A stretch of DNA of 64,000 nt from Siphonobacter aquaeclarae. Its GTDB lineage: Bacteria > Bacteroidota > Bacteroidia > Cytophagales > Spirosomataceae. The stretch is from contig NZ_FNGS01000005.1 of the NCBI RefSeq assembly GCF_900103285.1, forward strand, positions 306,579 through 370,578, written 5' to 3'. The position numbers were made by a program, and so were the translations under genes. Shown one piece after another: positions 1 through 8,512 of this stretch (positions are counted from its first letter, which is position 1; each line of letters begins with the position of its first letter). The notes below the pieces were generated by a model that searched no databases, was not told the origin of the DNA, and saw only the letters and a list, made by a program, of their open reading frames with translations.

Positions 1-35
1 TCCAGCTCAGCGAAATCAATCTGACAAAAAATTAA
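1..35 (+). other. Possible 3' tail of an upstream gene
   Basis: One frame reads QLSEINLTKN and then a TAA stop at 33-35, five bases before the GH30 start. This could be the last codons of a gene lying mostly outside the window. All three frames are short here, so the reading frame cannot be proven. Confidence 0.25.
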
Positions 36-39
36 GTAC

Positions 40-1425
40 ATGAAAAAAGTCTTTCTTCCTTTTTTATTGATAGCGGGTCTGCCGGCCCTGGCCCAGCAAA
101 AGGCTGAGGCCTGGCTTACCCACGCCGATCGTTCGGCGCTTTTTGCGCGCCAGCCGGAGGCGCTGCGTTTTTCGGCGACAGCGGCTTCCGGGCCGGTTAT
201 TGACGTCAACGATGTCGAGACATTTCAGACGATCGATGGATTTGGGTATGCCCTAACAGGCGGTAGCGCTCAGCACCTGATCCGGATGTCACCCGCTGCG
301 CGCAAGGCTGTTTTGACAGAATTATTCGGGGAAAAAGGGAATGCGATTGGCGTTAGCTATATCCGGCTGACGATCGGCGCTTCCGACCTGAACGAAAAAG
401 TATTCTCCTACGATGATCTTCCGAAAGGAGAGACCGATTTTGACCTGAAGAAATTTGATCTGGGCCTTGACCGTCAGGATGTTATTCCGGTGATGAAGGA
501 AATCCTGGCGATTAATCCGAAGATAAAAATCCTGGGCTCGCCCTGGTCGCCGCCTGTCTGGATGAAAGACAACGGCGATACCCGCGGCGGCAGCCTGAAA
601 CCGGAATGCTTTGACGTGTACGCCCGCTATTTTGTCCGGTACATTCAGGAAATGGCAAAGGAAGGTATCCGGATCGATGCCATTACGGTTCAGAACGAAC
701 CCCTGCACCCGGGCAATAACCCCAGCCTCCTGATGCCGGCGCCCGATCAGGCAGTCTTCGTCAAGAAAAACCTTGGCCCTGCTTTCGAAAAAGCCGGTAT
801 CAAAACGAAGATCATCATCTACGATCACAACGCCGATCGTCCCGATTACCCGATCTCCATCCTGAATGATCCCGAAGCCCGTAAGTACATCGACGGCTCG
901 GCGTTTCACCTCTATAACGGAAAGATCGAGGCGCTGTCGGAAGTACACAATGCGTACCCCGACAAGCACCTCTATTTCACCGAACAAATGGTGATCGGAA
1001 AGGAAGACGGCCCGATGAAGATCACCGAGCCGGTGGAGCGGCTTTTTATCGGAGCGACGCGCAACTGGTGCCGTAATGTACTGGAATGGAACCTGGCGGC
1101 CGATCCGCAAAACAAGCCGTTTACCGATCGGGGCGGCTGCCCGATGTGCCAAGGCGCGGTGACGATCGACGGCGACAGGGTATCCCGGAACATCGCCTAC
1201 TATGCGATGGCGCACGCGTCAAAGTATGTCCGTCCCGGCTCGGTCCGCATCGCTTCCAACGAAGTAAAAGGCCTGCCGAATGTGGCTTTCCGGACACCAA
1301 AAGGAAGAAAAGTGCTGATCGTCGCCAATGTGAGCGGGGAAAAACAGACCTTTGCCATCCGCTCCGGCGGTAAAACGGTGACCGCAACCCTGCCCGATGG
1401 CTCGGTCGGTACCTATGTCTGGTAG
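40..1425 (+). CDS. Secreted GH30-family glycoside hydrolase (glucosylceramidase-like)
   Basis: 461 residues. Residues 1-19 form a Sec signal peptide ending in ALAQQ, so the enzyme is periplasmic or surface-exposed. The family hallmark QTIDGFGYALTGGSA lies near residues 62-76. The likely acid/base is Glu220 in VQNEPLHPGN and the likely nucleophile is Glu315 in YFTEQMVIG, both where the GH30 TIM barrel places them. GH30 enzymes cleave beta-glucosidic, beta-xylosidic or related bonds by a retaining mechanism; the substrate cannot be read from sequence. The length fits a catalytic barrel plus a short beta domain. It is followed 12 bases later by an SMP-30 protein, probably in the same transcript. 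Confidence 0.9.
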   Translation: MKKVFLPFLLIAGLPALAQQKAEAWLTHADRSALFARQPEALRFSATAASGPVIDVNDVETFQTIDGFGYALTGGSAQHLIRMSPAARKAVLTELFGEKGNAIGVSYIRLTIGASDLNEKVFSYDDLPKGETDFDLKKFDLGLDRQDVIPVMKEILAINPKIKILGSPWSPPVWMKDNGDTRGGSLKPECFDVYARYFVRYIQEMAKEGIRIDAITVQNEPLHPGNNPSLLMPAPDQAVFVKKNLGPAFEKAGIKTKIIIYDHNADRPDYPISILNDPEARKYIDGSAFHLYNGKIEALSEVHNAYPDKHLYFTEQMVIGKEDGPMKITEPVERLFIGATRNWCRNVLEWNLAADPQNKPFTDRGGCPMCQGAVTIDGDRVSRNIAYYAMAHASKYVRPGSVRIASNEVKGLPNVAFRTPKGRKVLIVANVSGEKQTFAIRSGGKTVTATLPDGSVGTYVW

Positions 1426-1437
1426 ATCGCTGAACCT

Positions 1438-2325
1438 ATGAAACACACGCTTTTTTTTATTACCTGCTTTTTGTTTTCCGGCGCGGTTTTCGCGCAGGCG
1501 GACTCGGTCGTAGCACCGGGTGCAATGTTGCAGCTGGTTTCAGACCAGTTCACGTTTACCGAAGGTCCTGCGGTGGACCGGGAAGGAAATATCTTCTTTA
1601 CCGACCAGCCGAACGATAAGATCTGGAAGTATGCAGCGGATGGTACGTTGTCGCTTTACCGGGAGAAAACGGGCCGGTCCAACGGCATGTATTTCGACCG
1701 GAAAGGAAACCTGATCAGTTGCGCCGACGAAAACGACGAGCTGTGGTCGATCGACAAAAAAGGAAAAGTAACCGTCCTGCTCAGCTCGTTCGAAGGGAAG
1801 AAATTCAACGGACCGAACGACCTCTGGATCGCGCCGAAAGGGGGTATTTATTTCACCGATCCGTTCTATCCCCGCGACTACTGGACCCGCAAAAAGCCTG
1901 ATCTGGAAGCAGAACGTGTGTATTTTCTGCCGAAAGGCGCGAAGGAAGCCCGTATCGTTGAGGCAGATATCAAGAAGCCCAACGGCATAGTCGGCACGCC
2001 GGACGGGAAGTACCTCTATGTTTCAGACATCGGTTCCTGGAAGACATACCGCTATACCATCGCTCCGGACGGCGCTCTGACCGATAAGCAACTCTTTTGC
2101 GAACAGGGCTCCGATGGTATGACGCTCGATACGCATGGAAACGTTTACCTGAGCGGTCGCGGCGTATCTGTCTACAACGCAGCCGGCAAAAAGATCCGGC
2201 AGATTCCTGTGCCTTCTGGCTGGGTAGGCAATGTGTGTTTCGGCGGAAAAGACCGAAAGACACTGCTGATCACTGCCTCCACAACGGTATACACGTTGAA
2301 GATGAATGCGAAGGGAGTGGAGTAG
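1438..2325 (+). CDS. Secreted SMP-30/gluconolactonase/LRE-like beta-propeller protein
   Basis: 295 residues, with a signal peptide at 1-19 (ends GAVFAQ). Repeated propeller blades are visible: EGPAVDREGNIFFTD, RSNGMYFDRKGNL, FNGPNDLWIAPKGGIYFTDP, KPNGIVGTPDGKYLYVSD and DGMTLDTHGNVYLS. The acidic and Asn residues at these turns match the metal site of SMP-30/gluconolactonases, which hydrolyse sugar lactones. Its position 12 bases after the GH30 gene suggests it processes a sugar acid or lactone from the same substrate. A hairpin terminator follows at 2363-2390. The exact lactone is unknown. Confidence 0.85.
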   Translation: MKHTLFFITCFLFSGAVFAQADSVVAPGAMLQLVSDQFTFTEGPAVDREGNIFFTDQPNDKIWKYAADGTLSLYREKTGRSNGMYFDRKGNLISCADENDELWSIDKKGKVTVLLSSFEGKKFNGPNDLWIAPKGGIYFTDPFYPRDYWTRKKPDLEAERVYFLPKGAKEARIVEADIKKPNGIVGTPDGKYLYVSDIGSWKTYRYTIAPDGALTDKQLFCEQGSDGMTLDTHGNVYLSGRGVSVYNAAGKKIRQIPVPSGWVGNVCFGGKDRKTLLITASTTVYTLKMNAKGVE

Positions 2326-2362
2326 GCAGTTTTCGGTTTTCCGTTTTGGGTTTTCAGTTAGG

Positions 2363-2390
2363 GCCTCTCCGGTGTGGGAGGCTTTTTTTG
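2363..2390 (+). terminator. Rho-independent terminator after the SMP-30 gene
   Basis: A stem GCCTCTCC/GGGAGGC with a 5-base loop (2363-2382) is followed by seven T residues (2383-2389), about 40 bases after the stop codon. A short GTTTTCGG/GTTTTCAG tract (repeat family C) lies between the stop codon and the hairpin. Confidence 0.7.
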
Positions 2391-2429
2391 TTTGGGAGTT
2401 TGGGGTTTCGTGTTTAGAGTTGGAGGGGA

Positions 2430-3055
2430 AGAGCTTGGTCTTCGCGATCCCCCTGCTCCATGCCCCCTGCGCAATAGCCGGTGGTTGAGCTACGTCGAAA
2501 CCAGCGTGGCGGGAGCGGTAGGGATGAAAAAAAAGACGGCTGCCGGAGGTTTCGACGGGCTCAACCACCGGGGGAGAGCTTCGTCTTCGCGACCCCTGCT
2601 CCATGCCCTCTGCGCGATAGCCGGTGGTTGCGCTACGTCGAAACCAGCGTGGCGGGAGCGGTAGGGATGAAAAAAAAGACGGTTGCCGGAGGTTTCGACG
2701 GGGCTCAACTACCGGGGGGAGAGCCTCGTCTTCGCGCCCCTGCTCCATACCCTCTGCCCCCTGCGCAATAGCCGGTGGTTGAGCCCCGTCGAAACCAGCG
2801 CGGGAGCGGTGGGGATGAAAAAAAAGACGGCTGCCGGAGGTTTCGACGGGGCTCAACCACCGGGGGGATCTTCGTCCTCGCGCCCCTGCTACATGCCCTC
2901 TGCCCCCTGCGCAATAGCCGGTGGTTGCGCTACGTCGAAACCAGCGTGGCGGGAGCGGTAGGGATGAAAAAAAAGACGGCTGCCGGAGGTTTCGACGGGC
3001 TCAACCACCGGGGGGGAGAGCTTCGTCTTCGCGCCTCTGCTTCATGCCCCCTGCA
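2430..3055. repeat. Tandem array of four ~146-bp palindromic repeat units (family A)
   Basis: Left arms (GGTGGTTGAGC or GGTGGTTGCGC, continuing to GTCGAAACC) begin at 2480, 2623, 2774 and 2920, giving periods of 143, 151 and 146 bp. Each is followed about 45 bases later by an inverted arm, GGTTTCGACGGG plus CTCAACCACC (first copy 2548-2569). The arm interior contains GGGATGAAAAAAAAGACGG. Units are joined by CTTCGTCTTCGCG and C-rich CCATGCCCTCTGC linkers. The arms can form 22-bp hairpins, as in REP/BIME-type elements. Several apparent ORFs on both strands here are by-products of the repeat and are not annotated. The region holds no recognisable gene. Confidence 0.9.
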
Positions 3056-3295
3056 TCTATCCCAACACTCCTCTCTGCCAAACAAAATAGAACAATCCCA
3101 ACATCTTACTGCACAAAAATTCCATTCTTTTCTTTCTTGACAAAACACATTGATTTATTGTAGGTCAAGTTGTTAATTAGCCTCACCCTCAGGTAAGCCT
3201 GCCGCATCTTTCCTCTGGATTTGTTGACCGGATTTCCCCGTCTGCCTGCGCAGACGGCTGTTCTTTCTGTTCCGACACCAAACGATTGGGCTATC
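3056..3295. other. AT-rich leader before the ECF sigma gene
   Basis: This stretch is AT-rich at 3060-3180 and then GC-rich. It contains TTGACA near 3137 but no exact TAnnTTTG box at a proper distance, so the promoter of the sigma gene is not located with confidence. No other feature was seen. Confidence 0.35.
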
Positions 3296-3886
3296 ATGCA
3301 ACTCGCAACCGAAGAGTTGATGCTGCGGCAGATTGCCGCCGGAGACCAGCAGGCTTTTTCCGAATTGTACGACCGGTATCGCCCTGTTCTCTACCGTTTT
3401 GTTTACGGGATACTCAAATCCTCCGACCTCACCAAGGACGCCTGCCAGGAGGTGTTCATCCGGATTTGGGAGGACCGGCAGCGCCTCGACCAGGTGCAGT
3501 CGTTCCGGTATTACCTCCTGACCGCCGGCAAGAACCAGAGCCTGAACATGCTGAAAAAGGTGGTATCGGAAGAGCGTACACTGTCCGGGTTTGTCCGGCA
3601 GTACCGGGACGTTCAGACGACCACTCCCGAGGAGACGCTCCAGGCCGAAGACTACCAGCGCTTTCTTCAGTCTGTTCTTGCGACGCTTCCGCCGCAGAGC
3701 CGACGGGTATTTGAACTATGCCGGCAACAGGGACTGTCGTACGACGAAGTCGCTGACCTGCTGGGCGTTTCCCGGAATATCGTCAAAAAGCACATGGTGC
3801 GGTCGATGAAGGTATTGCGGCTGGCTGTGGAGCGCGACCTGGGTATTACGTTCAGCGTATTTCTGGCGGCTGTTTTCCGGTCCTGA
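3296..3886 (+). CDS. ECF RNA polymerase sigma factor (FecI-like, sigma-70 family)
   Basis: 196 residues from the ATG at 3296. An in-frame upstream start at 3221 would add 25 residues outside the family and is not used. Region 2 is visible as LYDRYRPVLYRFVYGILK through ACQEVFIRIWEDR and SFRYYLL. Region 4 is visible as LPPQSRRVFELCRQQG, then SYDEVADLLGVSRNIVKKHM, a helix-turn-helix for the -35 element. The small size, lack of regions 1 and 3, and the next gene (FecR) identify a cell-surface-signalling ECF factor of the group expanded in Bacteroidota. It likely directs transcription of fecR and susC, which share an upstream box. Confidence 0.93.
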   Translation: MQLATEELMLRQIAAGDQQAFSELYDRYRPVLYRFVYGILKSSDLTKDACQEVFIRIWEDRQRLDQVQSFRYYLLTAGKNQSLNMLKKVVSEERTLSGFVRQYRDVQTTTPEETLQAEDYQRFLQSVLATLPPQSRRVFELCRQQGLSYDEVADLLGVSRNIVKKHMVRSMKVLRLAVERDLGITFSVFLAAVFRS

Positions 3887-3906
3887 TTCAAATTTCCGGC
3901 TGCCGG

Positions 3907-3940
3907 GGGGGACCCCACTACTGCCCGGCCGTTGTCTTAC
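3907..3940 (+). promoter_or_regulatory. Candidate ECF-sigma promoter upstream of fecR
   Basis: GGGGGACCC (3907-3915), 16 bases, then TTGTCTTAC (3932-3940), 19 bases before the fecR ATG. The same two boxes with identical spacing occur before susC at 4947-4980. The shared sequence and spacing are seen directly. Recognition by the adjacent sigma factor is an inference. Confidence 0.6.
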
Positions 3941-3959
3941 CGGCACAACCACGCGCTGA

Positions 3960-4853
3960 ATGAACGAAAAAGAACTGAAGACCCGCCTTGTGGACCGCTA
4001 CATGCGGTCTGCGGCCTCCATGCAGGAACTGGAAGTATTCGTCCACCTCTATCAAAAAGGGGAACTCGACGAGATCATGCATGCCTATCTGGACGAGCAA
4101 ATCCGCGAGCTGCCCGATCAGGAACTACCCCGAAGGCGCTGGAGCCGTTGGGCTGCAACTGCTGCTGCGGCCGTAGCGGTTGTTGCCGGTGGATGGTGGT
4201 ACCTTTCCGCGCCGGAACCGGCCGTTTCGGTTTTGGTGGAAACCCAACCGAGGGAAACAAAGGAAATCCGTTTGCCGGACGGATCGGTTGTCTGGCTGAA
4301 TGGCAACAGCCGTCTCCGCTACCCGGAGGCGCTCAGCGGAGAAAGCCGCGAAGTGACGCTGGAGCAGGGAGAAGCCTGGTTCTCCGTTTTCCACGATTCC
4401 CGCCATTTCCATGTCCTGACGCCTGACCGCCTGAAAATTGACGTGCTCGGGACGGAGTTCAATGTCCGGCTGCGTCCCGGAGAAACGAGCGTCTTCCTCG
4501 AAAAAGGAAAAGTCGCGGTATCGGCGGGTACGGGCCGGAGAGAAATGGCGCCCGGCGATCTCATGGCCTATGACTCCAAACGCGGCCACATGTCTGTCTC
4601 CCGCGATGGCGCCGCCGAATGGGCTGCATGGAAACGGGATCTGTTTGTATTTGACGACGCTGCGCTGTCGGACGTAGGCAAGGCGCTCGAAGACTATTAC
4701 GGCATCCGCGTCCGGATCGAGGATAACCTGGCCCGCAAGCGCTTTACCGGTAAAGTTTCCCGGAAAAACCTCGATGTCGTATTGCAGGTCATCGCCCGGA
4801 CACTGCAAATCAATACCGCCCGCAGAGACAGTACGGTTATTCTCCGGAAGTAG
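3960..4853 (+). CDS. FecR-family anti-sigma factor / signal transducer
   Basis: 297 residues. A cytoplasmic N-terminal part (1-60) precedes one transmembrane segment around residues 62-82 (WAATAAAAVAVVAGGWWYL). The periplasmic FecR domain spans about 95-195 (KEIRLPDGSVVWLNGNSRLR, TLEQGEAWFSV, VLGTEFNVR). A DUF4974-type C-terminal domain spans about 225-297 and ends in an STN-like fold. Known members hold an ECF sigma factor at the membrane and release it when the STN domain of a TonB-dependent receptor signals. The flanking sigma and STN-SusC genes fit this circuit exactly. Confidence 0.93.
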   Translation: MNEKELKTRLVDRYMRSAASMQELEVFVHLYQKGELDEIMHAYLDEQIRELPDQELPRRRWSRWAATAAAAVAVVAGGWWYLSAPEPAVSVLVETQPRETKEIRLPDGSVVWLNGNSRLRYPEALSGESREVTLEQGEAWFSVFHDSRHFHVLTPDRLKIDVLGTEFNVRLRPGETSVFLEKGKVAVSAGTGRREMAPGDLMAYDSKRGHMSVSRDGAAEWAAWKRDLFVFDDAALSDVGKALEDYYGIRVRIEDNLARKRFTGKVSRKNLDVVLQVIARTLQINTARRDSTVILRK

Positions 4854-4946
4854 AAGATTATTCGGTAAAATGTCGGAATGGCCAAATTGGTACTAAATAA
4901 ATAAAGAGTATAACCTCTTGAATAATCTGCTTTTTTTTGAAAAACA

Positions 4947-4980
4947 GGGGGACCCTCGACACGGCCGTCACTTGTCTTAC
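4947..4980 (+). promoter_or_regulatory. Candidate ECF-sigma promoter upstream of susC
   Basis: GGGGGACCC (4947-4955), 16 bases, TTGTCTTAC (4972-4980). It is the same pair of boxes with the same spacing as before fecR, 40 bases upstream of the susC start. This suggests that receptor and anti-sigma are co-controlled by the local sigma factor. Confidence 0.6.
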
Positions 4981-5020
4981 TACTGCATCCCGGGATCAGT
5001 TTCACTAACCAAAACAAGAT

Positions 5021-8000
5021 ATGGCATTACCACTACGAAGCACGGTGCTGCTTTCGTTGTTCGTGTTGACGCTCCCGACGCATGGGCAACGTCTTGCCAT
5101 CGGGCGGGACCGTTCGCTGACGGAAGTCTTCGACGAGCTTGAAAAGCGCTACCACGTCCAATTCGCCTACCAAAAACGGGAACTGAGAAACAAACGTATA
5201 GACGGAGCGTTTGCCCTGACTTCCGCCTCTGTTGAGGGAAGCCTGTCCCGCCTGCTGACGCCGCTGAACCTGTCTTTCGAAAAAATCGGCGAAACCTACA
5301 TCATCTCTGAAAGACGGAGCGCCGGTGTTGCGAAGGTGACGGTCGACCGCGAAGTCGACATCATCATCAAAGGAAAGGTAGCCGCGAAGGACGGAACCGG
5401 TTTGCCGGGCGTCAACATCCGCGTAAAAGGCACTTCCCGCGGGACTGTCACCGACGCCGAAGGCAGGTATACCCTCAGCGTCCCGTCAGGGCAGAGTACC
5501 CTGGTGTTTTCGTTCATCGGGTATGTGAGCCAGGAAGTGACGCTGAGCGGGCAGACCACGCTCGACGTCGTACTGGATACCGAGATGAAGCAGCTCAACG
5601 AAGTAGTCGTCACAGCCGCAGGTATCGAGCGGAAGGCGACAGCCCTGGGTTACTCGGTTTCCACCATTAATTCCGACGCCCTCGCCCAGAAAAACGAACC
5701 GGACCCCATCCGGGCCCTGGCCGGGAAAGTCGCCGGCGTTAACATTCAGGGCGGCGGCGGGGTAGCCGGCGGCGCTACCAATATTACCATCCGCGGTAAT
5801 TCTTCCCTTGGAAATAACAACCAGCCTTTGTACGTCGTCGACGGCGTCCCGTTCGATAACTCCACCTTCGCGCCGGTAGGCGGCAGCGGGCAGCGGCAGA
5901 CGCAGAGCAGCCAGTCGACCGCCAACCGCGCCTTCGACCTCGATCCCAATAACATCCAGAGCCTCACCGTATTGAAAGGGGCTGCGGCAGCGGCGCTTTA
6001 CGGCTCCCGCGCGGCAAACGGCGCTATTATCATCACGACGAAGGCGTCGGCGAAGAAGAGCCGGAAAGGGACAGAGATCACGTACAACACGTCTTATTCC
6101 ATTGAAGAAATCGCCGGATTGCCTGAGTACCAGCAGAAATACGGACAAGGTACGAACGGAGACTACCGCAGCGCCGTATACGGATCTTCCGGCTCCGCCT
6201 ATAGCAGCCGGCCGACCATCCCGCATCCGCTGGCGCGTGCCGGTTTTTCAGCGGCCGACTTCCCGCAGTTTTACGAAGCCGACGGCGTAACGCCGGTGCA
6301 GGTACCGTACCGGTCGTATGCCGGCAAGGCACAGCGGGATTTCTTCCGGCAGGGTATGGTATTTGAAAACGCGCTGACTGTCAATTCAGGAAGCGAGAAG
6401 GGGAATTTCACGGTAGGTCTCAGCCGGATGACGAATAAGGGTATGGTGCCGGGGAACGACATCAACCGGACGTCGATCAACGTTGGCGGCAATGCCCGCC
6501 TCGACAACAAATTCTACGCCCGCGGTACGATCAACTACATCATGACGGATCAGAAATCGCCCCCGATCGGCGGTACAGGCTCTGTGATGAGTACGATGTA
6601 TTACCTGCCGACGAGCTACAACCTGACCGACTACCCCTTCGAAAACCCGAATACCGGTGCCAACGTGTACGATTATGCGGGGGTGGATAACCCGTACTGG
6701 TCGGTGAGGCATAGTCCGTCGACCAGCAACGTTGACCGCTACTACGGCAACTTCGTGCTTGGTTTCGACCCGCTGCCCTGGCTCAATATTCAGAACACGG
6801 CCGGTTTCAACGCCTATACCGACCGGCGGGTGAGCGTATTGGGCAAAGGCTCGTCGGTATATGCCAACGGTACCATCAATACCGACAATATCTACCGGCA
6901 GGAGCTGGACAATACCCTGCTCGTAACGGCGACGAAGAGTTTCTGGGAGGACTTCAACGTCCGGGCCATCTTCGGCAACAACGTCAACCAGCGCCTGACG
7001 CAGCGCTCGGCGTTCATGGGTACGGATATTATCACGGCAGGGATTAACGACATCAGCAATACGTCGACCATCACGCTCGGCGGCCTGCCGAACAACCGGG
7101 CGCGGCTGAAGCAGCGGTACTATGCCTTTTTCACGGACATTACCCTCGATTACAAAAACTACGCGTCATTGAACCTCGTCGGTCGGAATGACATTTCATC
7201 AACACTCCCTCCTCAAAACCGAAGCTATCTGTACGGCGGCGTGAACGGCTCCCTGATTTTCACGGAAGCCTTTCACCTGGCCGGAAAGAAGCTGTCGTTC
7301 GGAAAAGTACGGGTCGGCTACACGCGGGTCGGGAACGAAGCTTCTCCGTACCAGACGTCCAATGTGTACACGTCGAACACGAGTTCCGGCGACCTCGGCG
7401 CGCCTTTTTCCAACGGAACCGTCACGAACGTAAGCACCCTGACGCTGTCGGACATTCTGGCGAACTCCGTGCTCAAGCCTGAATTCATTACCGAATTTGA
7501 AGTTGGAACGGAGCTTCAGTTTTTTGACAACAAGCTTTCGGTGGATGTGACGTACTACAACAAGCGCAGTACCTCGCAGATTTTCACCGTAAAATCAGCG
7601 CCGAGTTCGGGCTTTACCGACCGGATCATCAACCTCGGACAGACCTCAAACAGAGGTTTTGAAGTAGCTGTAAGCGGCACGCCGTATGTCTCGGCCTCGG
7701 GTTTTCGATGGAATATCAACGCCAATTTCACCCGCAACCGTAACCGTGTCGATGACCTCGGCGGTATCGCCCAGCTCGTCTACGGATCCAACGTCCACAT
7801 TGCCGGGCAGCCCTATGGGCAGATTTACGGAACACGCTATGCCCGTGACAATGAGGGGAATATCCTGGTCAACCCGCAGACAGGCAAGCCGATTGCGGCG
7901 GCGACGAGCGGCCCGATCGGTAATCCCAACCCGAACTTCATCGTCGGGCTCAGCAATAGCTTCTCGTTCAAGCGGTTTACGCTGGACGTGCTGTTCGACT

Positions 8001-8500
8001 GGAAGCAGGGCGGCGCGATTTATTCGACCAACATCAGCAATGCTCTTTCCCGCGGGGTAACCCGTGACACGGAAGACCGGGAGACGCTCTGGGTAGGTCC
8101 CGGCGTACTCGGAAACGTCAATACCCTTCAGCCGATACTGGACGGAGAGGGTAAGAAAATTCCGAATAACACAGCACTGACAGTGATCGATTACTTTTTC
8201 AACGGCGGGTACGGTCCCGGCGGGATCGGAGAGGGGTATGTCTTCGATGCGACGGTGTTCCGCCTGCGGGAAATATCCTTCGGGTACTCCCTGCCGGCGG
8301 GTTTGCTGAAGCATACGCCATTCGGCGCCGCGTCCCTGTCGATCAGCGGTCGGAACCTCTGGTACAAGGCGCCGAACACGCCGAAGTACATGAACTATGA
8401 CCCCGAAGTAAGTACCGGCGCTGCCAATAACCAGGGCTTCGATTCACTCGGGGTACCGACAGCCCGCCGGTATGGTATCAACCTGAGAGTCAGCTTCTAA
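5021..8500 (+). CDS. SusC/RagA-family TonB-linked outer membrane transporter with STN signalling domain
   Basis: 1159 residues. Signal peptide about 1-22. An STN domain at about 25-100 (RSLTEVFDELEKRYHVQFAY) is the part that contacts FecR. A carboxypeptidase-regulatory-like domain at about 113-195 (GTGLPGVNIRVKGTSRGTVT) precedes a plug (LNEVVVTAAG near 195; QPLYVVDGVPFDN near 270) and a long beta barrel ending in YGINLRVSF. It forms an outer-membrane pedal-bin transporter with the SusD protein 12 bases downstream. The STN domain makes it a transducer as well as an importer. The substrate is unknown. A peptide rather than a glycan is possible, because the locus carries a peptidase and no glycosidase. 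Confidence 0.95.
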   Translation: MALPLRSTVLLSLFVLTLPTHGQRLAIGRDRSLTEVFDELEKRYHVQFAYQKRELRNKRIDGAFALTSASVEGSLSRLLTPLNLSFEKIGETYIISERRSAGVAKVTVDREVDIIIKGKVAAKDGTGLPGVNIRVKGTSRGTVTDAEGRYTLSVPSGQSTLVFSFIGYVSQEVTLSGQTTLDVVLDTEMKQLNEVVVTAAGIERKATALGYSVSTINSDALAQKNEPDPIRALAGKVAGVNIQGGGGVAGGATNITIRGNSSLGNNNQPLYVVDGVPFDNSTFAPVGGSGQRQTQSSQSTANRAFDLDPNNIQSLTVLKGAAAAALYGSRAANGAIIITTKASAKKSRKGTEITYNTSYSIEEIAGLPEYQQKYGQGTNGDYRSAVYGSSGSAYSSRPTIPHPLARAGFSAADFPQFYEADGVTPVQVPYRSYAGKAQRDFFRQGMVFENALTVNSGSEKGNFTVGLSRMTNKGMVPGNDINRTSINVGGNARLDNKFYARGTINYIMTDQKSPPIGGTGSVMSTMYYLPTSYNLTDYPFENPNTGANVYDYAGVDNPYWSVRHSPSTSNVDRYYGNFVLGFDPLPWLNIQNTAGFNAYTDRRVSVLGKGSSVYANGTINTDNIYRQELDNTLLVTATKSFWEDFNVRAIFGNNVNQRLTQRSAFMGTDIITAGINDISNTSTITLGGLPNNRARLKQRYYAFFTDITLDYKNYASLNLVGRNDISSTLPPQNRSYLYGGVNGSLIFTEAFHLAGKKLSFGKVRVGYTRVGNEASPYQTSNVYTSNTSSGDLGAPFSNGTVTNVSTLTLSDILANSVLKPEFITEFEVGTELQFFDNKLSVDVTYYNKRSTSQIFTVKSAPSSGFTDRIINLGQTSNRGFEVAVSGTPYVSASGFRWNINANFTRNRNRVDDLGGIAQLVYGSNVHIAGQPYGQIYGTRYARDNEGNILVNPQTGKPIAAATSGPIGNPNPNFIVGLSNSFSFKRFTLDVLFDWKQGGAIYSTNISNALSRGVTRDTEDRETLWVGPGVLGNVNTLQPILDGEGKKIPNNTALTVIDYFFNGGYGPGGIGEGYVFDATVFRLREISFGYSLPAGLLKHTPFGAASLSISGRNLWYKAPNTPKYMNYDPEVSTGAANNQGFDSLGVPTARRYGINLRVSF

Positions 8501-8512
8501 CTGCCAACAGAC

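Noticed and set aside
2430-3055. CRISPR-like array
   Set aside because: Units are ~146 bp and nearly identical throughout. There are no unique spacers of 30-40 bp and no cas genes.
2023-3163. Overlapping ORFs on both strands inside the repeat array, up to 277 codons
   Set aside because: They consist of translated repeat units, share the same peptides in tandem, have no starts or family marks, and contradict the terminator and repeat structure.
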